A DNA stretch of 64,000 nt from JAXMAF01 sp046350555 (GTDB taxonomy: Bacteria > Planctomycetota > Phycisphaerae > Phycisphaerales > SM1A02). The stretch's first letter is position 1, and each line of letters starts with the position of its first letter. Of the stretch, positions 1 through 7,509 are shown in pieces. The stretch lies in contig JAXMAF010000006.1 of assembly GCA_046350555.1 (NCBI GenBank), forward strand, positions 1-64,000. The letters run 5' to 3'. The notes under the pieces are model-generated. The model saw only the letters and a program-made list of their open reading frames with translations, had not been told where the DNA came from and did no database searches. The translations under genes were made by a program, and so were the position numbers.

Positions 1-427
1 GGTCGGTCACGTCGCGCCCCTGCTTGAGAAACGGGACAAGCCCGGGGTCGTCGAGGTCGCAGACGAACCGGCTGTGCGTGAGGTCCTTGCCCAGGCCCGC
101 GACCCCCGTGCCCTTCGGCCCATGACATGTGGCGCACGTCGCGGTGAAGAGGGCTCGCCCATGCACGAACGCATCGGCGTCGATCACGGGGAGCGGTGGC
201 AGCGCCGCGATGCGCAGCGGCGCCCATGGGTCGGGTGTCAGTCCGCGCTGGACGTCGCGCATCAGGATGCCCGCGCACAGCGCGAGCGCCAGCGTCGCGG
301 CGCTCACCGCGGCGGACCAGGCGACGGCGATCGCCTCGTGCGCGATGCCCGACCGAGCGGCGCTCGACGCCATGACATCGGTACAACCGCCAAGTTCGGA
401 TTCCGGCTGGGAATGAAGCGTCGTCAT
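1..427 (-). CDS. Cytochrome c family protein, 3' end cut by window
   Basis: Read on the minus strand from an ATG at 427, this frame stays open to the window edge (about 142 residues). Residues 30-55 form one hydrophobic membrane segment after a short N-terminus. The sequence CATCHG, about 40 residues further on, is a CxxCH heme c attachment site. The protein would therefore be a membrane-anchored monoheme cytochrome c facing the periplasm, typical of respiratory electron carriers. A GAGG lies about 9 bases before the ATG. The C-terminal part with the axial methionine lies outside the window, so the exact family cannot be named. Confidence 0.8.
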   Translation of the reverse strand, partial: MTTLHSQPESELGGCTDVMASSAARSGIAHEAIAVAWSAAVSAATLALALCAGILMRDVQRGLTPDPWAPLRIAALPPLPVIDADAFVHGRALFTATCATCHGPKGTGVAGLGKDLTHSRFVCDLDDPGLVPFLKQGRDVTD

Positions 428-504
428 GGGTCGCCTCACGGGGCTGAATCGACGGGCTGGCTCGCTGGGCTGGCCGGCATTCCGAGCCCGCGTCGGGTTG
501 GTCT

Positions 505-560
505 GGCTGATGGTCTATTATCAACGTTGTATATCTATATATCATCTAATTGGGCGTGTC
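505..560 (-). promoter_or_regulatory. AT-rich probable promoter region of the cytochrome c gene
   Basis: This is an unusually AT-rich stretch (gatatatagatataca on the minus strand) in otherwise very GC-rich DNA, about 80-130 bases upstream of the cytochrome start. TATACA and TTGATA are possible promoter hexamers, but no pair with clean spacing stands out. It is called from base composition and position only. Confidence 0.35.
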
Positions 561-649
561 AAGCTGAACCGGCGACGAGTTTCATCGCCTTCTCGCGGGC
601 TGGCGCTGGTTCGTCTTGGAGTCGCCGCGGCGGGTGCGGAGCAGGAGTT

Positions 650-750
650 CGCCGCGGAAGGCCGCGGAGAAGGGATCAGCCGCGGAAGGCCGCGGATGAA
701 CGCGGAGTGATGATCAGCCGCGGAGGGCCGCGGAACGCCGCAGAGGAGAG
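650..750. repeat. CCGCGGAGGGCCGCGGA-family repeats
   Basis: Three or four copies of a GC-rich unit (GCCGCGGA-AGGCCGCGGA, with a GATCAGC or GAACGCGGAG linker) sit between the cytochrome gene and the next repeat block. The same unit recurs at 991-1240, 9470-9510, 9686-10006 and 33032-33276. All copies lie outside genes. The core contains the palindrome CCGCGG and may form small hairpins. Confidence 0.8.
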
Positions 751-754
751 TGAC

Positions 755-870
755 CTCTGATGGTCTCCCGCGCCTCCCAGTTGATTCTCGCGCACCACCA
801 GAGCGCTCTCTTGGCCCGAAGCGCCGCTGTGGAATGGTCCAAGGGATGGACGTCTGTCGGAGTGCGTACA
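755..870 (-). mobile_element. Degenerate copy of the ~110-bp inverted-end element
   Basis: On the minus strand this stretch shares diverged blocks with the elements at 47710-47818 and 50649-50758. These include GCGCGAGAATCAACTGGGA, a CCACA-CGGC block and the AGACGTCCAT region. Its ends have lost most of the inverted-repeat match. It has no coding potential and lies between two stretches of CCGCGG repeats. Confidence 0.5.
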
Positions 871-904
871 GGTGCAAGCGATGAGCACTTGGGTTGGGTC
901 TTGC

Positions 905-1241
905 CGCACAGGGAACCTCGCCGCGCAGCGACCCGAACCAGCGCAACACGATCCAGCACCCGCGTCCACGCCATCCCAGGCAAATCCAAATCCGCGGCCC
1001 TCCGCGGCCCTCCGCGGAAAGTCCCTTCTCCGCGGCCCTCCGCGGCGAATCCGTTCTCCGTGGCCCTCCGCGGCTCGCCCCCGGGAGTGGTGCCGCGCAG
1101 CGACCCGAACCAGCGCAACACGATCCATCGCCTGCGTCCATGCCATCCCAGGCAAATCCAAATCCGCGGCCTCCGCGGCCCTCCGCGGCAAGCCCCTTCT
1201 CCGCGGCCCTCCGCGGCGAATCCCTTCTCCGCGGCCTCCGC
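905..1241. repeat. Direct ~80-bp duplication followed by CCGCGG-family repeats
   Basis: A block of about 80 bases (GCCGCGCAGCGACCCGAACC ... ATCCCAGGCAAATCCAAATC) occurs at about 914-995 and again at about 1091-1171 with a few mismatches. Each copy is followed by a run of CCGCGGCCCTCCGCGG units (991-1075 and 1165-1240). The period of about 177 bases suggests a tandem duplication of one repeat-plus-flank unit. The last unit abuts the stop codon of the downstream minus-strand gene. I see no gene here. Confidence 0.8.
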
Positions 1242-3449
1242 TCAATCCGCAAGCACCGCGTCCAACTTCGCCTTCGGCGTCTTCGGATTCACGAGCGTCG
1301 GAGCGCCGGGCTTGGAGTAGTACGCCCAGATCGGATGGAGCTTCTTCTCGTCCTTGTCCTCCGGCTCCGGCCAGGAGACCGCGGTCGATCCATCGGTCGC
1401 GAGCGTGCCGTCCGGCTTGAACTGGAGCGTGTACGTCGTGAAGAGCAGCGACGGCGTGCCGAACGTGCCCGGCTTGTCGAACCAATCGGGCCACGCGGTG
1501 AAGGTCATGAGCGTCGTCACCTTGATCTTCCGGTTGTCCGGCGCCCCGACGCCAGCCGACTGGTAGAGGGAGAGGTAGCTCCAGATGCCTGGATTCCAGT
1601 TGCCCTTGGTGTGCAGCATCACGCCGCCCTTGTCGCCACCGATGCGCTCGATGAGCTTGCGGTGGAACCAGTCGGCCTTGAGCTTCGCGCCGCTCTTGAT
1701 GAAGAGCTGGTAGTCGTTTCCCGGCTCGTCCACGTCGACGTAGCCCTTCCATGGATCCTTCTCCTTCGCGAGCGGAATCCAGTACCGCATCGCGCTCATC
1801 GCCACGCGATCCTCGACGGCGAACTTCACGTCTCCGCCGTCGGGATCCTGAAGCGTCTTCGCGGCTGCGGGCTTCTTCAGCTCGAATCCGGCGATCGACG
1901 AGGCGTCGCACTGTCCCGCGTAGGAGGTGTCGATCTCGTCGGCCGGGATCCGGAAGTGCTTGAACTGGTGCTTCCGGGCCGAGTCGGCGCCCTCGCCGGC
2001 CCCGGTGTACTTGTCGAACTTCCTCAGCGGCCCGTCGGTGTTGCCCGCGCCGTAGTCGACCGTCTCGTCGTACTGGTTGGGATCCTTCTTGTCCCAGTAC
2101 GGCCACCACCAGGCGTTCCAGACATCGTTGGTCTTGTCGTCGTCGGTCATGCGCTTCAGCGAGCGCTGCTCCGAGAACGTTGTCTCGATGACGTAGTTCG
2201 CGGCACCCTTGATCGTGAAGGTGTAGTAGCCGTGGCGGCCCGTTCCCGCGTTCGACTTGTTCTCGTACGCCTTGCCGTCCGGCCCCTTGAGATCCGTGAC
2301 CTCTCCGGCGCTCGTCGCCACCGTCAGCGCGCCGCCGTAGGTGGTCGGCACATACACCCGATAGCACGCCGGATCGCCAGCGCCGGCCGTCTCGCTGCCC
2401 AGCGCAACCTCGGTCGGCTCGGCCGCCAGGCCGGATGACGCGCACGTCTCGCACGCGTCGCCGACGCCGTTGCCGTCCGTGTCGAGCTGATCGGGATTCG
2501 GCGCGAGCTCGCAGTTGTCGCGATCGTCGGGCACGCCGTCGTTGTCGTCATCGTCGTCGCACGCATCGGGAACGCCGTCGCCATCGGTGTCGACCTGGAG
2601 GGGGTTGCTCACAGTCGGACAGCCGTCGCACGCATCGCCGACCCCGTCGAGATCCTCGTCGCCCTGGCCCGGATTGGCGACGAACGGACAGTTGTCGCAC
2701 GCGTCGCCGATCCCGTCGCCATCGCTGTCGAGCTGGTCGGAGTTCGGGATCAGCGGGCAGTTGTCGACGAGATCGTCGATGCCGTCGTTGTCGTCGTCGA
2801 GGTCGCACGCATCGCCGACGCCGTCGCCGTCCGTGTCGCGCGGGAACGGATCGAAGGCGAGCGGACACGCGTCGCAGGCGTCGCCGATGCCGTCGAAGTC
2901 CGCATCGGCCTGATCGGAGTTCGGCACGTTGACGCAGTTGTCGCAGAAGTTCGGTACGCCATCGCCATCGTCGTCGCCGACGTCGTCGCCGGGACCGGGA
3001 ACGCAGCGGCCGCAATCCTCCGGCGCGTTCGCGGACGCCGCGTCGTTCTGCCACGGGTTGTAGAAGGTCGGACAGGAATCGCACGCGTCGCCGATGCCAT
3101 CCCCGTCGTCGTCGGCCTGATCCGGATTGAACTGCATCGGGCAGTTGTCGAGGCAGTCGGGAACGCCGTCGCGGTCGGAATCGACCGAGAGCGGGCAAGG
3201 CCCCCACTGCGCGAGCATGAGCCCGAGGTCCTCGCCGTCGACGCCGCCATTGCCGTCCAGGTCGGCCAGGCAGCCGCGGCAACCACCCCAGGCGCCGAGC
3301 AGGATCCCGAGATCGGCGCTGGCCACTTCGCCGTCACCGTCGAGATCGGCGAGGCATGGCGGACACTGCCCATAACCGCTCGAAGCCACGCCAAGCACGA
3401 TGGCCACCGCAACCAGCGACGCCGAACCGAAGGACATGCGACCATTCAT
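1242..3449 (-). CDS. Secreted thrombospondin type 3 repeat protein with N-terminal dockerin-like pair
   Basis: This is a 735-residue protein with a signal peptide (residues 1-27, ending near GYGQ). Residues 28-78 hold two dockerin-like EF-hand loops (LADLDGDGE...LGILLGAWG and LADLDGNGG...LGLMLAQWG). About eight calcium-binding thrombospondin type 3 repeats with alternating DxDxDGxxD and NCP motifs run to about residue 335. The C-terminal 400 residues are soluble, rich in Trp, Tyr and Lys, and match no family I recognise. A GGGAG ribosome-binding site precedes the ATG. The protein is likely exported and stabilised by calcium. Dockerin-like pairs in planctomycetes usually sit at the C-terminus, so the N-terminal position is unusual. 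Confidence 0.88.
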   Translation of the reverse strand: MNGRMSFGSASLVAVAIVLGVASSGYGQCPPCLADLDGDGEVASADLGILLGAWGGCRGCLADLDGNGGVDGEDLGLMLAQWGPCPLSVDSDRDGVPDCLDNCPMQFNPDQADDDGDGIGDACDSCPTFYNPWQNDAASANAPEDCGRCVPGPGDDVGDDDGDGVPNFCDNCVNVPNSDQADADFDGIGDACDACPLAFDPFPRDTDGDGVGDACDLDDDNDGIDDLVDNCPLIPNSDQLDSDGDGIGDACDNCPFVANPGQGDEDLDGVGDACDGCPTVSNPLQVDTDGDGVPDACDDDDDNDGVPDDRDNCELAPNPDQLDTDGNGVGDACETCASSGLAAEPTEVALGSETAGAGDPACYRVYVPTTYGGALTVATSAGEVTDLKGPDGKAYENKSNAGTGRHGYYTFTIKGAANYVIETTFSEQRSLKRMTDDDKTNDVWNAWWWPYWDKKDPNQYDETVDYGAGNTDGPLRKFDKYTGAGEGADSARKHQFKHFRIPADEIDTSYAGQCDASSIAGFELKKPAAAKTLQDPDGGDVKFAVEDRVAMSAMRYWIPLAKEKDPWKGYVDVDEPGNDYQLFIKSGAKLKADWFHRKLIERIGGDKGGVMLHTKGNWNPGIWSYLSLYQSAGVGAPDNRKIKVTTLMTFTAWPDWFDKPGTFGTPSLLFTTYTLQFKPDGTLATDGSTAVSWPEPEDKDEKKLHPIWAYYSKPGAPTLVNPKTPKAKLDAVLAD

Positions 3450-3673
3450 GAGGGGCTCCCCAGTGATGCCGAGTGGTGATGGCGGCCAGCGCGGCTCGCC
3501 CGCGATGACCGATCCGGGCGCGCACGGGCGCCGGATCTCTGTACACGTCGAGCGTCCGGTTCTGACATGCGACGTCCGTGATTCTGGAGCCGCATCTTCG
3601 CGGGCACGCCGGCGCGCGGAGCGACGGCGGCGCCGCGCGGCGGAGGAGCCAGCGCCGCGCGGTCGCGATCGAT

Positions 3674-3724
3674 CATTGGTCGTTGGTCATTGGTTACTGG
3701 TTACTGGTTACTGGTCATTGGTCA
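3674..3724. repeat. Heptanucleotide (TTACTGG) tandem repeat
   Basis: Seven-base units TTGGTCG, TTGGTCA, TTGGTTA, CTGGTTA, CTGGTTA, CTGGTCA, TTGGTCA follow one another in the gap between two genes. The same unit family appears near 21885, 54361 and 62980. The rest of the 3450-3840 gap shows no gene or recognisable site. Confidence 0.8.
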
Positions 3725-3840
3725 CGGAACCGGAGCGCCGGTCCCTCGCTGGCGTGGCTTTGTCTTCCGTGCATCGACCACGTCGTACACTCCATCCACT
3801 CGAGTGCGGACCGACGGAACGCTCCAATCCTCGATGACGC

Positions 3841-4452
3841 ATGGTCGACGACATCCCAGCATCGCCGCACGCGCCACCGCCCGCGCCGCCGCCCGCGCCG
3901 CCCACCGCGCCAGTCGGCGCACCTGAGCGCCAAGCGCCGACATCGGCGCTTCGAGCGCGCCGCTCCCTGACGATCCTCGCCTTTGGCACGACGACCTTGG
4001 TGATCACGCTCTTCGTGCGCACCCTCATCTCGGCGAGCGGCCTCGTTCCAGGACGCGACCCCGTCACGACGACGTTCTTCGGCGCCATCGTGGCGATGGC
4101 GGCGACGCTCGGCTATGTCGCGGCGACGGACCTGCTGCCGGTCTTTCCGCGTCACGAGGAGGGTGGCGTCGTGCGTTGTGCGCTCCTCGCCGCCGTCGTC
4201 ACGACCGCGATCGTCGAGTCGTTCGTGCTGTCGACCGAGTTCCTCGGACCGCTCGCCTGCCTCCTGGCGGCCACCCTGCTGCCGTTCGCCGGCACGATGG
4301 CGTGGATCGTGACCTGGCGCGTCGTGAAGCGCGCCGTGGGAAGGAACGTGCTCCATCCGCTTGGGTGGGGAAGCGTCTGCGTCGAATGCGGCTACGACCT
4401 GCGCGCAAGCGTGTCGCGGCGCTGCCCGGAGTGCGGCACGTCGCGCGGCTAG
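3841..4452 (+). CDS. Membrane protein with C-terminal zinc-knuckle motif
   Basis: This is a 203-residue protein. A Pro/Ala-rich N-terminus (residues 1-40) precedes four hydrophobic segments (about 45-68, 80-98, 112-132 and 137-158). A C-terminal CVECGYDLRA...CPECG motif follows, with two Cys pairs spaced to bind zinc. Short membrane proteins with this CxxCGYDL...CPECG signature are common in Phycisphaerae-type planctomycetes, but their function is unknown. A relative with the knuckle at the N-terminus is at 56466. No catalytic motif is visible. Confidence 0.75.
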   Translation: MVDDIPASPHAPPPAPPPAPPTAPVGAPERQAPTSALRARRSLTILAFGTTTLVITLFVRTLISASGLVPGRDPVTTTFFGAIVAMAATLGYVAATDLLPVFPRHEEGGVVRCALLAAVVTTAIVESFVLSTEFLGPLACLLAATLLPFAGTMAWIVTWRVVKRAVGRNVLHPLGWGSVCVECGYDLRASVSRRCPECGTSRG

Positions 4453-4509
4453 CGAGCCGCGACCGTCGCTCGGATGCCGACACCCGCCATTCCCCGGCCA
4501 TCATACCCA

Positions 4510-4545
4510 TTGACATTCTATGTATTGGTGTCCTATGCTTTGTGC
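4510..4545 (+). promoter_or_regulatory. Promoter and probable PadR operator, leaderless start
   Basis: TTGACA (4510-4515) and TATGCT (4534-4539) are separated by 18 bases. The expected transcription start falls on or next to the ATG at 4546, so the mRNA is probably leaderless. No Shine-Dalgarno sequence is present. Two CTATG half-sites (4518-4522 and 4533-4537) lie inside the promoter and could be an autoregulatory operator for the PadR protein. Confidence 0.6.
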
Positions 4546-4917
4546 ATGGCACCGACCCCGAACGAACGCGCCGCCATCCTCCAGGGCACGCTCGACCTGC
4601 TGATCCTCCGGACGCTCGCCGCCGGCGCGAACCACGGCTATGGCATCGCCAAGCGCCTGCGAGAGACGAGCGACGAGGTGATCCTGGTCGAGGAAGGCAC
4701 GCTCTACCCGGCCGTGCATCGGCTGGAGAAGCGCGGTTTCGTCGAGAGCGAGTGGCAGATCACCGAGACGAACCGGCGGGCCAAGTTCTACCGGCTCACG
4801 CGCGACGGGCGCGCGAAGCTGAAGACGGACACCGTGGCGTGGGAGACGCTCTCGGGCGCGATCGACCGTGTCCTCGGTGCCTCGACGCGCTCGGGCATCA
4901 CCGGAGCGATGACGTGA
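4546..4917 (+). CDS. PadR family transcriptional regulator
   Basis: This 123-residue protein is a PadR-type winged helix. It starts QGTLDLLILRTLAAGANHGYG, followed by the recognition region EGTLYPAVHRLEKRGFVESEW and the wing NRRAKFYRLTRDG. The ATG at 4546 is chosen because it directly follows the promoter; an upstream ATG at 4474 would lie before the -35 box. The stop overlaps the GTG of the next gene (GTGA at 4914-4917), so the two are co-transcribed. PadR proteins of this short class usually repress the membrane-protein gene they precede. Confidence 0.9.
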   Translation: MAPTPNERAAILQGTLDLLILRTLAAGANHGYGIAKRLRETSDEVILVEEGTLYPAVHRLEKRGFVESEWQITETNRRAKFYRLTRDGRAKLKTDTVAWETLSGAIDRVLGASTRSGITGAMT

Positions 4918-7184
4918 CCAGCGACTCGTCGGAGACCATCAACGCCGCGGCCAGCGCCGCCATCGGCCACGTTCGTCGCCTGCTCGGCCCGACCGATCCG
5001 CGCTCGCCGGACGAGCTCGAGGCCGATCTCGGCGACGAATTCGCCTTTCACCTGCACATGCTCGAACGCGAGGAGCGCGAGGCGGGCCTCGAGCCCGAGG
5101 CCGCCCGCGCCGCCGCCCGCCATCGCTTCGGCGACCCCGAAATCGTCCGCGCCGCCTGCCGGCGCATCGCACACGAGGAACGCATCATGCTTCAACGAAT
5201 GAACGCCCTGCTCGCCGTGCTGCTTCTCTTCGCGGTGATCGGCCTTGGCATCCAAGGCTTCGTCGCCCATCGCGCCAATGTCCGGACGCTCGAGGCGGTG
5301 GACGCGCTGCGCGTGGCGTTGCAGAGCGATCGCGAGGCTGCCAAGAGGACGTCGCCGCCCGCCGCCGAACCCACGAAGACGGCCGATGCGGCCAATGCGC
5401 CTCCCGGCGCCGCCGGGGCCGCCGGTGGCGGCAATGCGCCGGCGGCGCCGAACTCCGAGTCCTCCTCGGCGCGGCGCGGCTCGCGGAGCGTTGTCACCAT
5501 CAACGGAGCCGTGAGGCGAGCCGGTCCTCTTGCAACGTCCGCGAGCGGCTTGAACACGCTCGACACCATCCTCCAGATGTCCATGGGGCTCGCGCTGCCG
5601 GAGCCGTACCGGAACGTCCCGGACATGATCGCAACCGCGACGATCCGACGTCCCCGCGGCGACGGAACGGATGAGGTGCTGACAGCGCGATGGCCGGCTG
5701 CCGGGCCGGTTCCGGAAGAGCCGAAGATCGCGGCGTTCGACACGATCGACATCGGCATCGAGATGCCGACGGCGCCGCCGCCGCTCTCGAAAGACGACAT
5801 TCTCGCGATGGATGGCAACTCGCTCACTGCGGTGATCAATGTGCTCGACACCGTGCTGAACAACGAATCGATCAGCGCCGAGATCCACGACCGGCTGAGC
5901 GGCGAGCGCGAGCGCGTGGCCAACCGCATGCGGGTGCTCGGTTGCGCACCGAAGGCGCTTGCGTGGGCCAAGGCGAAGGTGGACGCCTCCTCGGCAGGTT
6001 CCGGCGATGCCTCGGCCACGGATCGGAAGAGTCCGCCGGAGTTCGATCGGACGAGATACGCGTGGGTCGATGGCGACATCAGATCGGGACCACGCCCGGT
6101 GCAGGCCCCTGGACAGCCTCTGGAGAACACGCTGGCCGCGTGCGGCGGAATTCCGGGACCCAGCTCCTATGTCAACGGCGCCGTCGTGAACGTCAAGGTT
6201 CTCCGCCCGCGCGGCGATGGCACGGACGAGACCTTGACCGAATCCTGGCCGTATGGCACGGGCGCGAATCCGAGGTTGCGTCTCGTGGTCGCCGATCGCG
6301 CCACGGTGCGCGTCCTGTATCCGTCGCCGCTGCCGCCCCTCGACGATCAGGTGGTCCTGACGATGGCCTCCAGCATGCTGCGCGAAACGTACGGCATTCT
6401 CGCCAAGGCGCTCGCCGCGGCGACCGTCGACGGGCCCACGCTGGAGCGCTATCGGCGCGAGCTGGAGACGATTCGCCTGCGCCTCGCGGCGATGGGCGAA
6501 GTGCCACCGGCGACAAGCCCATCGCCGGGCGACGCGACTGGAGCGGCCTCACCGGCGAGTTCGACCTCCGCCGCGCCCGCTGCGGTGCCATCTCCAGCAT
6601 CCGGTCCGCCGGCCGATTCCCAGCGCCCAACGGAGCGCCGCGCGGACGCCTTGGCGCGCGTCGTGGTCGTGCTCGGCGACATCAAGCAACCGGGGCCGTA
6701 CGAGCTTCCAACCGGCGGCGCGCTCACGACATCGGACCTGCTCAAGGCCGCCTCCGGAGTCGCCGATTCGCCCCAGGACGGCACGCCGAACGACGAGAAG
6801 GGCCGTCCGACCTTCGAAGCGGTCGTTCTCAGGCGTGGCAATCCGTCGTTTCGCGTCCGTGTGCTTCCCAGCGGCGCGACACAGACGCTTCAGCAGATCC
6901 CAAGCAACAGCCAACCCGTGCTCACCGCCGGCAGCGTCGTCTTCGTCCGCACGTTGACCAAAGAGGAGGCCAGCGCGCCGACGCCCGCGGACGCGCCCGA
7001 TGCGCTCGATCGCTATCTCGCGGCGCTCACGAGCGAATCCGTGGCGACCCTGCGCCCCGCCGAGCTCGCCGCCGTCCGCACGGGCATCGACCTCGCCATG
7101 ACGCGCACCACCGACGAGAAGGCCACGACGCGCCTGCGCGAGCTCGGCGCGATGATCGATGCCAAGTTCGCCGAGGCGAAGTGA
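4914..7184 (+). CDS. Membrane-anchored protein with permease-prefix-like N-terminus and SLBB-like domains
   Basis: This is a 756-residue protein starting at a GTG that overlaps the padR stop. Residues 20-85 (DELEADLGDEFAFHLHMLER ... FGDPEIVRAACRR) resemble the prefix domain found on PadR-associated MacB-type permeases. Instead of a permease, one membrane helix (about 90-112) is followed by a Pro/Ala linker and a large exported region. That region contains SLBB-like beta-grasp repeats: VTINGAVRRAGPL near residue 195, VNGAVVNVKVLRPRGDG near 420, and VLGDIKQPGPYELPTGG near 585. SLBB domains bind ligands or glycans in export proteins. A role in envelope sensing or export under PadR control is inference. 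Confidence 0.75.
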   Translation: MTSDSSETINAAASAAIGHVRRLLGPTDPRSPDELEADLGDEFAFHLHMLEREEREAGLEPEAARAAARHRFGDPEIVRAACRRIAHEERIMLQRMNALLAVLLLFAVIGLGIQGFVAHRANVRTLEAVDALRVALQSDREAAKRTSPPAAEPTKTADAANAPPGAAGAAGGGNAPAAPNSESSSARRGSRSVVTINGAVRRAGPLATSASGLNTLDTILQMSMGLALPEPYRNVPDMIATATIRRPRGDGTDEVLTARWPAAGPVPEEPKIAAFDTIDIGIEMPTAPPPLSKDDILAMDGNSLTAVINVLDTVLNNESISAEIHDRLSGERERVANRMRVLGCAPKALAWAKAKVDASSAGSGDASATDRKSPPEFDRTRYAWVDGDIRSGPRPVQAPGQPLENTLAACGGIPGPSSYVNGAVVNVKVLRPRGDGTDETLTESWPYGTGANPRLRLVVADRATVRVLYPSPLPPLDDQVVLTMASSMLRETYGILAKALAAATVDGPTLERYRRELETIRLRLAAMGEVPPATSPSPGDATGAASPASSTSAAPAAVPSPASGPPADSQRPTERRADALARVVVVLGDIKQPGPYELPTGGALTTSDLLKAASGVADSPQDGTPNDEKGRPTFEAVVLRRGNPSFRVRVLPSGATQTLQQIPSNSQPVLTAGSVVFVRTLTKEEASAPTPADAPDALDRYLAALTSESVATLRPAELAAVRTGIDLAMTRTTDEKATTRLRELGAMIDAKFAEAK

Positions 7185-7265
7185 CCGCGTTTTCCGGCTC
7201 GGGCGCCGCCGGTGCGCGCCGCCGAGAGACGGCGCTGCTCCACCGCCGCGTACGATCGTCGCGCT

Positions 7266-7353
7266 GGTGGGATGGCCGAGTGGTTGAAGGCGCCGGTCTT
7301 GAAAACCGGTAAGGGGCTCGTCCTCTTCGCGAGTTCGAATCTCGCTCCCACCG
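7266..7353 (+). tRNA. tRNA-Ser (anticodon UGA)
   Basis: This is a complete 88-base class II tRNA. The acceptor stem GGTGGGA pairs with TCCCACC (7346-7352). The D arm is GCCGAGTGGTTGAAGGC, and the anticodon stem CCGGT/ACCGG encloses the loop CTTGAAA with anticodon TGA at 7300-7302. A long variable arm (GGGGCTCGTCCTCTTC) and the T arm GCGAGTTCGAATCTCGC complete it. The long variable arm and the anticodon both indicate serine. CCA is not encoded. Confidence 0.95.
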
Positions 7354-7456
7354 TTCGTGGACAAGGGACACGCCGGCGGATGATCGACCTGTCATCCGCG
7401 CTCTCCGGGATTCTGTCCTCGCCGCTGCGCGGCTGCGGACTTCGCGGTGCGAAGTG

Positions 7457-7478
7457 TCGAATCTCGCTCCCACCGTTC
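7457..7478 (+). repeat. Exact copy of the tRNA-Ser 3' end
   Basis: TCGAATCTCGCTCCCACCGTTC repeats 7335-7356 (the T-arm and acceptor 3' half of the tRNA-Ser plus four bases) with no mismatch, 122 bases downstream. Beyond it similarity continues loosely (CGACAAGG.ACACGC). It could be a remnant of a duplicated tRNA or a tRNA-type attachment site left by a lost element. The 100 bases between hold nothing recognisable. Confidence 0.8.
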
Positions 7479-7509
7479 CTCGACAAGGCACACGCGTCTC
7501 ACCGGTTCG

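Noticed and set aside
500..560. FNR/CRP-type site before the cytochrome c gene
   Set aside because: TTGAT and ATCA halves exist but their spacing (8 bases) does not fit the known site.
676..2454. 592-codon open frame on the minus strand
   Set aside because: It overlaps the thrombospondin-repeat gene in another frame and reads through repeats; its composition is Arg/Gly-rich without any domain.
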